6,801 nt of DNA from DATNPH01 sp036703315 (GCA_036703315.1 DATNPH010000203.1:1-6801), one strand, 5' to 3'; positions 1 to 4,542 are shown, counted from the stretch's first letter. The notes: a model not told the origin generated them from the letters alone. Translations and numbers: made by a program.

Positions 1-105
1 AAACAGCAACGAAAACCCAACGTTAAGTTAATTGTCTCACCCTTCCCTGAAAAACAGCGCGGCTCTGACCAATTTTTCTTCAAGCCTCTTCTCCAATCCC
101 CTTGA
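1..105 (+). CDS. 3' end of an unidentified gene (partial at left edge)
   Basis: Frame 1 is open from the first base to a TGA at 103-105 and encodes 34 residues. It contains the stretch NVKLIVSPFPEKQRG followed by a Phe-rich end (DQFFFKPLLQSP). The other two plus frames are stopped several times in the same interval. The hydrophobic beta-like KLIV segment followed by polar residues looks like a genuine C-terminus, but 34 residues are too few to assign a family. It lies just upstream of the small operon and in a different frame from it. A minus-strand frame over the same bases is also open for about 27 codons, so coding on this strand is likely but not proven. Confidence 0.35.
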   Translation, partial: KQQRKPNVKLIVSPFPEKQRGSDQFFFKPLLQSP

Positions 106-132
106 CAACTGCCTTAAAGGCTTAACTTGTCA
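103..132. repeat. nested inverted repeat between the left-edge frame and the next gene
   Basis: The outer arms TGACAA (103-108) and TTGTCA (127-132) enclose a central hairpin GCCTT-A-AAGGC (111-121). The structure begins on the TGA stop of the left-edge reading frame. No T-run follows, so it is not a classic terminator. It could be an operator or a weak transcript end. Confidence 0.4.
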
Positions 133-203
133 CCAATGGGGATAGATGGGTATTAGAGGCGGATGACGACACGATTAACGACCTAATTGAGCGCAAAAGA
201 AAC

Positions 204-303
204 GGTTCAAAGCCTGAACCAATGAACCCGCCTTCTGAACCGCTGAACCAACGCTCTAGTAATACTCCCAGCGGTTCAGGTAACGGTTCAAAATCACGGT
301 TCA
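204..303. repeat. cluster of eight TGAACC/GGTTCA hexamers
   Basis: The hexamer TGAACC occurs at 215, 223, 236 and 244. Its complement GGTTCA occurs at 204, 273, 285 and 298. A ninth copy (TGAACC) is at 364. Spacings are 8, 13 and 8 in the direct group (a 21-bp doublet repeated once) and 12 and 13 in the inverted group. Some copies coincide with a peptide repeat (EPMNPPS / EPLNQRS, and NGSK twice) in the overlapping gene. However, the copies at 223, 244 and 298 fall in other codon phases, so a peptide repeat alone does not account for all of them. The arrangement resembles iterons or an operator array. Confidence 0.5.
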
Positions 304-476
304 CACCTCTTGAACTGACTTTAAACCAAGTTTTACGGCTCATTAGAGAACTGCGAAGTGAACTGAACCAAACCGAGATTATTGAGCGCCTTTGGCAAGT
401 CAAAAAAGGTGGCTCAGAGGCGTGGAAAAAAGCACACGCCGAATTCAAACAACTCACTGAAGGAGAAAACGAATGA
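222..476 (+). CDS. small protein with EPLN repeat and a C-terminal KKGGS-type domain; possibly the 3' remnant of a larger gene
   Basis: 84 residues from the first ATG. The frame is open back to codon 126 with no ATG, GTG or TTG before 222. That stretch reads like real protein (for example RWVLEADDDTINDLIERK), and no ribosome binding site precedes 222. The gene may therefore be the 3' part of a longer, truncated gene. The N-terminal half is low-complexity: two heptads EP(M/L)N(P/Q)(P/R)S and Gly/Ser-rich NGSK units. The C-terminal half (about residues 27-80) is predicted helical with the core LNQTEIIERLWQVKKGGSEAW, which looks like a small winged-helix or helix-turn-helix domain. I believe I have seen comparable tails at the end of cyanobacterial plasmid replication proteins, but this is recollection and not shown here. 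It overlaps the next gene by four bases (ATGA), implying translational coupling. Confidence 0.5.
   Translation: MNPPSEPLNQRSSNTPSGSGNGSKSRFTPLELTLNQVLRLIRELRSELNQTEIIERLWQVKKGGSEAWKKAHAEFKQLTEGENE
461..465 (+). promoter_or_regulatory. ribosome binding site for the membrane protein gene
   Basis: AGGAG sits 7 bases before the ATG at 473 and inside the end of the preceding gene. It fixes that start and supports coupled translation. Confidence 0.7.
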
Positions 477-1021
477 GAGCACCTTGGATGTATCGTTTTG
501 GTGCCATTGCCCTGTTGTTCGCTGGCGGGTTAGCCGTGTGGGTTGATGCCAGCCTGAGTCGGGAATGGATAGCCCAGACCACTAACGCCGATCAAGTATG
601 GCCGGGATTATCGGGTGGGATTGCGTTTATTTTGGCAGCGCTGGCGAGTGCGTTTGGGGCAGTTGCCACTAACCCGGTTAGTTGGCGGCTGCTCTATATG
701 CAGAGTAAGAAGCTGGCAGGCATTACGGACACCAACGAACGATTACTCAACCTCGTGGGGTACGGAATGCTGAGCTTGTTTATTTTGGGGGGATTCATTT
801 TCATCTACGGTGTTGACTTAATTAGCACCTATCACAAAGTCAAGAATTTTTGGTTGACAGTGGGAATTGTTTTTTTTGGCGATTTGTGCTTCATGCTGGC
901 GGTGCCACTGTGGATGCTCTCTACGACATCAAAAGTGGCGATTGAGGAATTCCACAACAAGATGGGTGTGGCTTCTGGTGGACACCGCACGGTGAATACG
1001 CAAGGCAAACGGTTTGATTGA
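473..1021 (+). CDS. four-helix integral membrane protein, unknown function
   Basis: 182 residues. Four hydrophobic segments are visible at about residues 8-25, 46-67, 91-113 and 126-149. A short charged loop with MQSKKLAGITDTNER lies between helices 2 and 3, and a hydrophilic C-terminal tail covers residues 150-182. No cleavable signal peptide is apparent and no catalytic motif is seen. The start is well supported: AGGAG lies 7 bases upstream and the ATG overlaps the previous stop (ATGA). The stop overlaps a possible TTG start of the next gene. By position it is the second gene of a four-gene cassette ending in a helix-turn-helix-like protein. It could be a plasmid-maintenance or transfer-associated membrane protein, but nothing in the sequence proves this. 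I do not recognise the family. Confidence 0.78.
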   Translation: MRAPWMYRFGAIALLFAGGLAVWVDASLSREWIAQTTNADQVWPGLSGGIAFILAALASAFGAVATNPVSWRLLYMQSKKLAGITDTNERLLNLVGYGMLSLFILGGFIFIYGVDLISTYHKVKNFWLTVGIVFFGDLCFMLAVPLWMLSTTSKVAIEEFHNKMGVASGGHRTVNTQGKRFD

Positions 1022-1074
1022 TCAATCATCTAACTTGCCACCTGTCATTGAAAACGTTTAGTCCGTCAGACTTT

Positions 1075-1395
1075 ATGAATCGTACAAAAATGGATGTACT
1101 TTCAATTGTTGTCAATCGAGAAATTCACAGCTCACCGACTGGCTTACCTGCCCATTTTCCTGATGTTGCTCAACCTGCCTTCAAAGAGGGTGAATTGCTA
1201 CGTTGGATTACTGGCAGTGAACAGACCGATTGGGGAATCGTCATTGGCAGGTTTTATAACTATGCCCCTCATCGCCGTTGTTGGATGTGGTGCTATTTAA
1301 TCTGGCTGGATAAACAATCTCCCAGTGCCGCGTGGATAGTTGCAGATACAGCTTGGCAAGACGACCTCGAACCATTAGATAGCAAGGAGGCTTGA
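1075..1395 (+). CDS. small Trp-rich hypothetical protein, possibly an SH3-like barrel
   Basis: 106 residues from the ATG at 1075. The frame is also open to a TTG at 1018, which overlaps the previous stop, and there is another ATG at 1090. None has a clear ribosome binding site, so the start is uncertain. The conserved-looking part is residues 36-100. It has a F-x-x-G-x-x-x-R-W opening, then TDWGIVIGRFYNYAP, a Trp/Cys-rich strand (CWMWCYLIWLD) and a DTAWQDDLEPL ending. Alternating hydrophobic strands with Gly turns suggest a small beta barrel of SH3 or KOW type; this is inference from pattern only. The stop TGA at 1393-1395 shares its last base with the ATG of the next gene, so the two are translationally coupled. 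Confidence 0.65.
   Translation: MNRTKMDVLSIVVNREIHSSPTGLPAHFPDVAQPAFKEGELLRWITGSEQTDWGIVIGRFYNYAPHRRCWMWCYLIWLDKQSPSAAWIVADTAWQDDLEPLDSKEA
1384..1390 (+). promoter_or_regulatory. strong ribosome binding site AAGGAGG
   Basis: A full AAGGAGG lies 4 bases before the ATG at 1395 and 1 base before an alternative TTG at 1392. The spacing favours the ATG, though it is slightly short. Confidence 0.7.
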
Positions 1396-1697
1396 TGAGT
1401 CCTCGTCCTCTTACCGAACGAGAACAAGAATTGATTGAACTCTACGGTTACTGCCAACTTGGGATGACTCCTATTGAATTTCAGCGCAAATGGGGAGTGA
1501 CCCATGCCCAAATCGCTTTGATTGCCGCCCGGTCTGTTTCTAACGTTCACTTCTGGTTCACTCGTGGCCACCATTACCGTCGCCCTAACCCTAATGACCT
1601 GCGTCATCTTGCCTTAATGGACTTTCTTTTGGAGCATTTTGAAGAGATTCCTGCTGAACTGAGAGATTTGTTATGTCCCCCTCGCCACGGTCAATAG
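1395..1697 (+). CDS. helix-turn-helix-like DNA-binding protein
   Basis: 100 residues, mostly helical. Residues 7-22 form an amphipathic helix. Residues about 26-57 contain a helix-turn-helix-like pattern: EFQRKWGVTHAQIALIAARS, followed by SVSNVHFWF, in which T36, Q39-I40-A41 and S47-x-S49-x-V51-x-x-W54 match the usual positions of recognition-helix motifs. A basic, Arg/His-rich stretch (RGHHYRRPNPNDLRHLA) follows and may contact DNA. The C-terminal LMDFLLEHFEEIPAEL is acidic and helical. Start chosen as the ATG at 1395 behind AAGGAGG. It is last in the cassette, a common position for an autoregulator; whether it binds the hexamer array at 204-303 is speculation. The exact regulator family is not recognised. 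Confidence 0.75.
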   Translation: MSPRPLTEREQELIELYGYCQLGMTPIEFQRKWGVTHAQIALIAARSVSNVHFWFTRGHHYRRPNPNDLRHLALMDFLLEHFEEIPAELRDLLCPPRHGQ

Positions 1698-1717
1698 GGG
1701 TTTAGTACCAAAAAATC

Positions 1718-1734
1718 AATATCAGGGCGATATT
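1718..1734 (+). terminator. weak hairpin downstream of the cassette
   Basis: AATATC (1718-1723) pairs with GATATT (1729-1734) around the loop AGGGC, followed by TTCTC. The stem is AT-rich and the T-run short, so this is at best a weak terminator for the upstream operon. Confidence 0.3.
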
Positions 1735-1759
1735 TTCTCAGCCAACCTTTTTTACTACT

Positions 1760-1790
1760 TTGAAACTAGTCAGTCAAGGCGCAAGTTATT
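1760..1790 (+). promoter_or_regulatory. possible promoter of the nuclease-like gene
   Basis: TTGAAA at 1760-1765 resembles a -35 box. A poor -10 (AGTTAT, 1784-1789) lies 18 bases further on. This is a weak match and is listed only because the gene needs its own promoter. Confidence 0.22.
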
Positions 1791-1816
1791 AACGAAAGCG
1801 TTACTGGCTAGTTTTT
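1763..1816 (+). promoter_or_regulatory. structured leader: long stem ending in a T-run, upstream of the nuclease-like gene
   Basis: AAACTAGTCAG (1763-1773) can pair over all 11 positions, with one G-U, to CTGGCTAGTTT (1804-1814), which is followed by further Ts (TTTTT spans 1812-1816). Inside the loop, AACG-AAAG-CGTT (1791-1802) forms its own hairpin directly against the right arm. The T-run ends 18 bases before the ATG at 1835. It could be the terminator of the upstream operon or an attenuator in the leader of the next gene. Confidence 0.5.
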
Positions 1817-1834
1817 CTAATTTATGTGGAGATT

Positions 1835-2650
1835 ATGAGTTTAACTTCCTTGATCAAGCAGCCTGATGTCAGAGCCAAGCTTAAGCAAGAATTTCCTAAG
1901 CCGAAATTTACTAGTAAACAACAGCTGCTAGCTCCACCTCTGAGCCAAAATTATGGTTTAGTTGGTACAGCTTTTGACTATCTTCTAAGATTTTACGTTA
2001 AACAGATGAACCCACAAGCTATAGAGAGGGGTTGGGTAGCTGAAAACTCAGTGCGTCTGTTGAAACAATCTGGCTCCCATCGTTTGTACGAACAAGGATA
2101 CTTAATTAGCACTCAGGCTAGGGAAGAGTATGCCAAGTTTATAGAAACTCAACAACTTACCGATGAATTAATTAGAAATAGCTTATTACTAGCTAAACTT
2201 GATGTATTCCTTCGAGTTGGCAAGATTGATGAAAATCTTCAAGATGTAGACGGCAAAGATGTTGAGGACTTAAGGCGTTTAATGTCTCTTGTCGGTGCCA
2301 ATCTTTTCAAATCATCAGGAGTGGTTGTCTTAAATCCTACCTTTGGATTGGCTTCAAACCTCGTTGGGGGAGCTGATGCTGATTTATTAATTGATGATTT
2401 ATTGATTGACATTAAGACGAAGAAAGAGTTGAGTTTTGAACGGGATGACTTCAATCAATTAATTGGCTACTATGCGCTTTACAAGATTGATGGAATAGAT
2501 GGCGCACCACCGGAGCACGAAGTTAAACGCCTAGGTATCTATTTTTCTCGATATGCTTATCTTCATGTCATCAGGGTTGAAGATGTAATTGACTCCCAAA
2601 AATTTCCTCAGTTTCTAGAATGGTTTAAACAAAGAGCCAATAAAAAGTAA
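1835..2650 (+). CDS. PD-(D/E)XK nuclease-like protein (orphan)
   Basis: 271 residues. The C-terminal half carries the pattern of the PD-(D/E)XK superfamily. There is a G-G-x-D-A-D at 178-183, a hydrophobic strand, then I-D-I-K at 191-194 as the (D/E)xK motif, and Q208-L-I-G-Y-Y as the trailing Q-x3-Y helix. In nucleases with this fold these Asp and Lys residues bind the metal and activate water. The N-terminal half (VGTAFDYLLRFYVKQ at 43-57, then a helical region to about 130) is unassigned and may recognise the substrate. The start is the ATG at 1835 with GGAG only 3 bases upstream; an in-frame GTG at 1826 has no binding site. The gene stands alone with no methylase, helicase or Cas gene beside it. 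A role in defence or mobile-element biology is inference. The base composition is AT-richer than the upstream operon, hinting at separate origin. Confidence 0.85.
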   Translation: MSLTSLIKQPDVRAKLKQEFPKPKFTSKQQLLAPPLSQNYGLVGTAFDYLLRFYVKQMNPQAIERGWVAENSVRLLKQSGSHRLYEQGYLISTQAREEYAKFIETQQLTDELIRNSLLLAKLDVFLRVGKIDENLQDVDGKDVEDLRRLMSLVGANLFKSSGVVVLNPTFGLASNLVGGADADLLIDDLLIDIKTKKELSFERDDFNQLIGYYALYKIDGIDGAPPEHEVKRLGIYFSRYAYLHVIRVEDVIDSQKFPQFLEWFKQRANKK

Positions 2651-2734
2651 GTCACATGGCACGATAACTCAACAGTTTTTGTTTGGGATTTATATCAAAT
2701 TGCTTAGTTTGTGCTATTTTACACCTCCTCAAAC

Positions 2735-2767
2735 AAAAAGCCCCTGTCACATGAGTCAGGGACTTTT
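2735..2767. terminator. bidirectional terminator between converging genes
   Basis: AAAAGCCCCTG (2736-2746) pairs with CAGGGACTTTT (2757-2767), with one mismatch, around TCACATGAGT. Read on the plus strand it ends in TTTT. Read on the minus strand it ends in TTTTTG. It sits 85 bases past the nuclease-like gene and 28 bases past the first minus-strand gene, so it serves both. Confidence 0.8.
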
Positions 2768-2794
2768 CAGTTTCTTGAAGGTAAATGTTCTCGT

Positions 2795-3097
2795 TTAACT
2801 CTCAGTGATGATGATACAAGCGCCTAGAGCATTCCAAGTTTTGGAACCGACAATTCCATCTACTACTAAGCAACACTGAGCTTGGTAGTCCTTAACAGCC
2901 GCTTCAGTTTTGGCACCGAAGAACCCGTCAACGGTTAGGGGGAATCCGCCAGTTGACGGGTGTAAATCAGCTTTGTTCAAAAGTTGCTGTAAAACTTTGA
3001 CCAGCTCCTCCGCCCTGGCTTGCCGATCATTACGACGTAAAACTGGCATTCTATGGCAAGGGGTTTCAGAACGGGTACTTTGTGTTGTAGTTTGCAT
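2795..3097 (-). CDS. small peptidoglycan-binding-domain protein, copy A
   Basis: 100 residues. Residues about 18-93 match the peptidoglycan-binding domain 1 fold. The elements are the N-terminal VLRRNDRQ (equivalent to the usual LRxGD start), a helix VKVLQQLLNKA, VDGFFGAKTEAAVKDYQ, and the closing VVDGIVGSKTWNALG. In the family this three-helix domain binds cell-wall peptides, usually as part of a hydrolase; here it is the whole protein. No signal peptide is visible, because the N-terminus is a polar Thr/Gln/Ser stretch, so its location is unclear. The ATG follows AAGGA by 8 bases. It is a tandem paralogue of the gene at 3231-3521: both start MQ(T/A)TTQ(S/A)T and share the VDGFFGAKTEAAVK and VVDGIVG blocks. 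Copy A has a Gly/Pro insertion (HPSTGGF) that copy B lacks. Confidence 0.87.
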   Translation of the reverse strand: MQTTTQSTRSETPCHRMPVLRRNDRQARAEELVKVLQQLLNKADLHPSTGGFPLTVDGFFGAKTEAAVKDYQAQCCLVVDGIVGSKTWNALGACIIITES

Positions 3098-3105
3098 AGT
3101 TGAAT

Positions 3106-3110
3106 TCCTT
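3106..3110 (-). promoter_or_regulatory. ribosome binding site of copy A
   Basis: On the minus strand AAGGAATTCA precedes the ATG, with AAGGA 8 bases away. The same AAGGAATTCA stands in front of copy B, showing that the duplication covered the leader. Confidence 0.65.
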
Positions 3111-3154
3111 TTAATGGGGGTAGTAAAGTCGTGAATGCGAATCGTACTTCCAGC

Positions 3155-3177
3155 AAGCCCCTGGTGTTAACTAGAGG
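3155..3177 (-). terminator. degenerate hairpin downstream of copy B
   Basis: GCCCCT (3157-3162) can pair with AGAGGC (3173-3178) through one G-U on the minus-strand RNA. It aligns with the terminator downstream of copy A: both have AAGCCCCTG, and both are followed by the shared 12-mer GTTTCTTGAAGG (2770-2781 and 3185-3196). The stem is weakened, so read-through from copy B into copy A is likely. Confidence 0.4.
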
Positions 3178-3230
3178 CAAATCTGTTTCTTGAAGGGAAT
3201 ATTGTTTAAGGCGAGAGTGCTAGGGCGATG

Positions 3231-3521
3231 TTAGCCTTTTACACACATTCCTAAGGCTTGCCAAGTTTTGGGGCCGACAATTCCATCTACGACAAACGAA
3301 AGGTCGTGGTCGCTAATTCTTTCTTGGTACTCCTTAACAGCCGCTTCAGTTTTAGCACCGAAGAATCCGTCAACATTTACCTTGATGTTGTGGAAAGTAT
3401 TAAGGCGTTTTTGCAAGAGTCTGACATTCTCGTCTTGAGACCTTTGCTGGTCATTACGGCGCAGAATCGGAAGAGTTGAACAAGCAGGTAAAGAAGTTGT
3501 GGCTTGTGTTGTAGCTTGCAT
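3231..3521 (-). CDS. small peptidoglycan-binding-domain protein, copy B
   Basis: 96 residues, with the same architecture as copy A. A polar N-terminus (MQATTQATTS) leads to LPILRRNDQQ, a helix VRLLQKRLN, VNVDGFFGAKTEAAVKEYQ, and FVVDGIVGPKTWQALG near the end. Gly and Asp in the VDG turns and the Trp in KTW are the typical core residues of peptidoglycan-binding domain 1. It has no signal peptide and no catalytic domain. The ATG at 3521 is preceded by AAGGAATTCA at the same distance as in copy A. The core coding stretch 3324-3374 differs from 2882-2932 at only 3 of 51 bases, while the N-terminal and linker parts have diverged. It lies upstream of copy A on the same strand with 133 bases between, so the two may be co-transcribed. 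Confidence 0.87.
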   Translation of the reverse strand: MQATTQATTSLPACSTLPILRRNDQQRSQDENVRLLQKRLNTFHNIKVNVDGFFGAKTEAAVKEYQERISDHDLSFVVDGIVGPKTWQALGMCVKG

Positions 3522-3541
3522 GGCTGAATTCCTTGTAGTGT

Positions 3542-3567
3542 AGGTTGAAGCGTTGTTGCTTACACCT
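3542..3567 (-). promoter_or_regulatory. hairpin in the leader of copy B
   Basis: AGGTTGAAGC (3542-3551) and GCTTACACCT (3558-3567) pair at 8 of 10 positions around GTTGTT, 21 bases upstream of the copy B start codon. It may be a leader structure, but nothing further supports a function. Confidence 0.3.
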
Positions 3568-3690
3568 GAATCTACTGGCGCAAGACTTCCTATTACTGAA
3601 AACCTCGTCTAAGAGTATCTATGAGGGTACTTTGGCTTTTGTAATCGGGAAATTTTAATGAAAGAGTGTAGTTAAGTTGTTTACAAACAG

Positions 3691-3723
3691 GGCTAAAAGT
3701 AGCGACGCTGTTACCAGCCGCCA
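3691..3723 (+). repeat. left terminal inverted repeat of the MITE-like element
   Basis: 33 bases starting GGCTAAAAGTAGCGA. It pairs with 4009-4041, and the differences are at positions 3, 4, 5, 16 and 22 of the repeat. Confidence 0.8.
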
Positions 3724-3736
3724 CTCACAGCTTGAA

Positions 3737-3755
3737 ATGCTTACTGTATAAGCAT
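3737..3755. repeat. internal hairpin of the element
   Basis: ATGCTTA (3737-3743) and TAAGCAT (3749-3755) form a perfect 7-bp stem with loop CTGTAT-type sequence inside the left half of the element. It breaks the otherwise concentric symmetry. Confidence 0.5.
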
Positions 3756-4008
3756 CCTAGAAAATTTTCTTGATTTTGACTCAAAAAAGAAGTTTTGACA
3801 GGTTTGCCGCCAGATGGCGCTCACTGTCCTAATTAAACTTATGGGATTTTTGTAGCCTGAAAACCTTGTGGTTAGGTCGCTAAACGTTGTTCTAATTAAA
3901 GAAGAGTTTAATTGGGACAGTCTACATCCTGTCAAAAATAGGTGATTGGTACACACGAACGCGTTTTATTTTTGAACTCCTTACTACATAGGGATTACAG
4001 CCGTTGTA

Positions 4009-4041
4009 TGGCGGCTGGTGACAGCATCGCTACTTTCTCCC
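4009..4041 (-). repeat. right terminal inverted repeat of the MITE-like element
   Basis: Read inward on the minus strand it starts GGGAGAAAGTAGCGA. Part of it (CGGCTG at 4012-4017) can also form a local hairpin with CAGCCG at 3998-4003. Confidence 0.8.
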
Positions 4042-4050
4042 CAAACAGTT

Positions 4051-4075
4051 AGCCCCTGGTTCAACGCCAGGGGCT
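4051..4075. terminator. perfect 9-bp hairpin next to the insertion
   Basis: AGCCCCTGG (4051-4059) and CCAGGGGCT (4067-4075) pair perfectly around TTCAACG. The stem is the strongest in this stretch, but only TCTCATTTC follows, so termination is likely but not textbook. Its stem sequence resembles the terminators of the peptidoglycan-binding gene copies (GCCCCTG). Confidence 0.55.
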
Positions 4076-4123
4076 TCTCATTTCAGGGCATCATCTGATC
4101 CAAATCGGATTTCTAAAAGCTTT

Positions 4124-4142
4124 GGGTGAGAGCTACTCACCC
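4124..4142. repeat. perfect 7-bp inverted repeat
   Basis: GGGTGAG (4124-4130) and CTCACCC (4136-4142) surround AGCTA. There is no T-run on either side, so an operator or RNA hairpin is as possible as a terminator. Confidence 0.4.
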
Positions 4143-4211
4143 CTTACACCCTGCACTCTTACCTGATGATCGAGAAACGATTAAATATATGGCATAAACA
4201 TTAATCAAGCC

Positions 4212-4442
4212 TTGAGGGAGTTATCAGGGGTCAATGGTCTGTTAGTTGGAGAGTGGATTAAGAGCCATGCTGATGAAGTCATTAGCCACAACAGCAAGTA
4301 TGGGATGCAGAACGCTAAAGACCCTGCTAAGGCTGAGACATACTACAACAAGCGTTATGGGCAAGAGGGAGTTACCAAGATACTGAGCTTGATCAACGAG
4401 CAATGCTTGGATGGTGAGGCGTTGAAGTCTCAGCAGAAGTAA
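4212..4442 (+). CDS. hypothetical protein, probably a truncated 3' gene fragment
   Basis: 76 residues from a TTG at 4212, the only candidate start. No ribosome binding site precedes it. The frame is open back to 4185 and reads plausibly (NQALRELSGVNG), so the N-terminal part of a larger protein may have been lost. The sequence looks genuinely coding: it is hydrophilic and helical, with LLVGEWIKSHADEVI, a central SKYGMQNAKDPAKAETYYNK and a final helix VTKILSLINEQC. There is no signal peptide or membrane segment. A strong hairpin follows 20 bases after the stop, which fits a real transcript end. I do not recognise the family. The alternative is a small intact gene using TTG. Confidence 0.5.
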   Translation: MRELSGVNGLLVGEWIKSHADEVISHNSKYGMQNAKDPAKAETYYNKRYGQEGVTKILSLINEQCLDGEALKSQQK

Positions 4443-4462
4443 AATAAATTCTTTTTCTAAAA

Positions 4463-4487
4463 CCGCTCTCAAATGATTTGAGAGCGG
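4463..4487. terminator. perfect 11-bp stem downstream of the gene fragment
   Basis: CCGCTCTCAAA (4463-4473) pairs with TTTGAGAGCGG (4477-4487) around TGA. On the plus strand it is followed by CTTGC, on the minus strand by TTTTAG. The stem is very stable; the T-run is better on the minus strand, where no nearby gene uses it. Confidence 0.65.
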
Positions 4488-4542
4488 CTTGCTATAGCCA
4501 TAGCGCACTACATCGTCATGAGCCACGTTCGAGAGATTCAAA

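Larger units (their letters stand above)
3684..4048. mobile_element. MITE-like non-autonomous element with 7-bp target duplication
   Basis: The element is 3691-4041 (351 bp). Its left end (3691-3723) and right end (4009-4041) are inverted repeats matching at 28 of 33 bases; the inner 28 match at 26. Both ends begin GG. An exact direct repeat CAAACAG abuts each end (3684-3690 and 4042-4048), as expected of a target-site duplication. Internal inverted repeats are nearly concentric: TTTTGACAGG (3793-3802) with CCTGTCAAAA (3928-3937), and a 17-mer at 3823-3839 with 3905-3921 that has a single T-G difference. No transposase frame is present, so it would need a transposase in trans. The parent family is not recognised. 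Removing it rejoins the sequence directly in front of the hairpin at 4051-4075. Confidence 0.8.

Noticed and set aside
204..303. Calling the hexamer array a replication origin
   Set aside because: No adjacent intact replication initiator and no clear AT-rich unwinding segment are visible, and part of the array is explained by a peptide repeat. Kept only as a repeat cluster.
122..457. 111-codon minus-strand frame
   Set aside because: Antisense shadow of the plus-strand frame 126-476; its Ser/Phe-rich composition reflects the TGAACC hexamers.
3741..3956. 71-codon minus-strand frame inside the inverted-repeat element
   Set aside because: It spans the internal inverted repeats, its repeated LIRT words come from those DNA repeats, and no ribosome binding site or domain is seen. 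Not a transposase.
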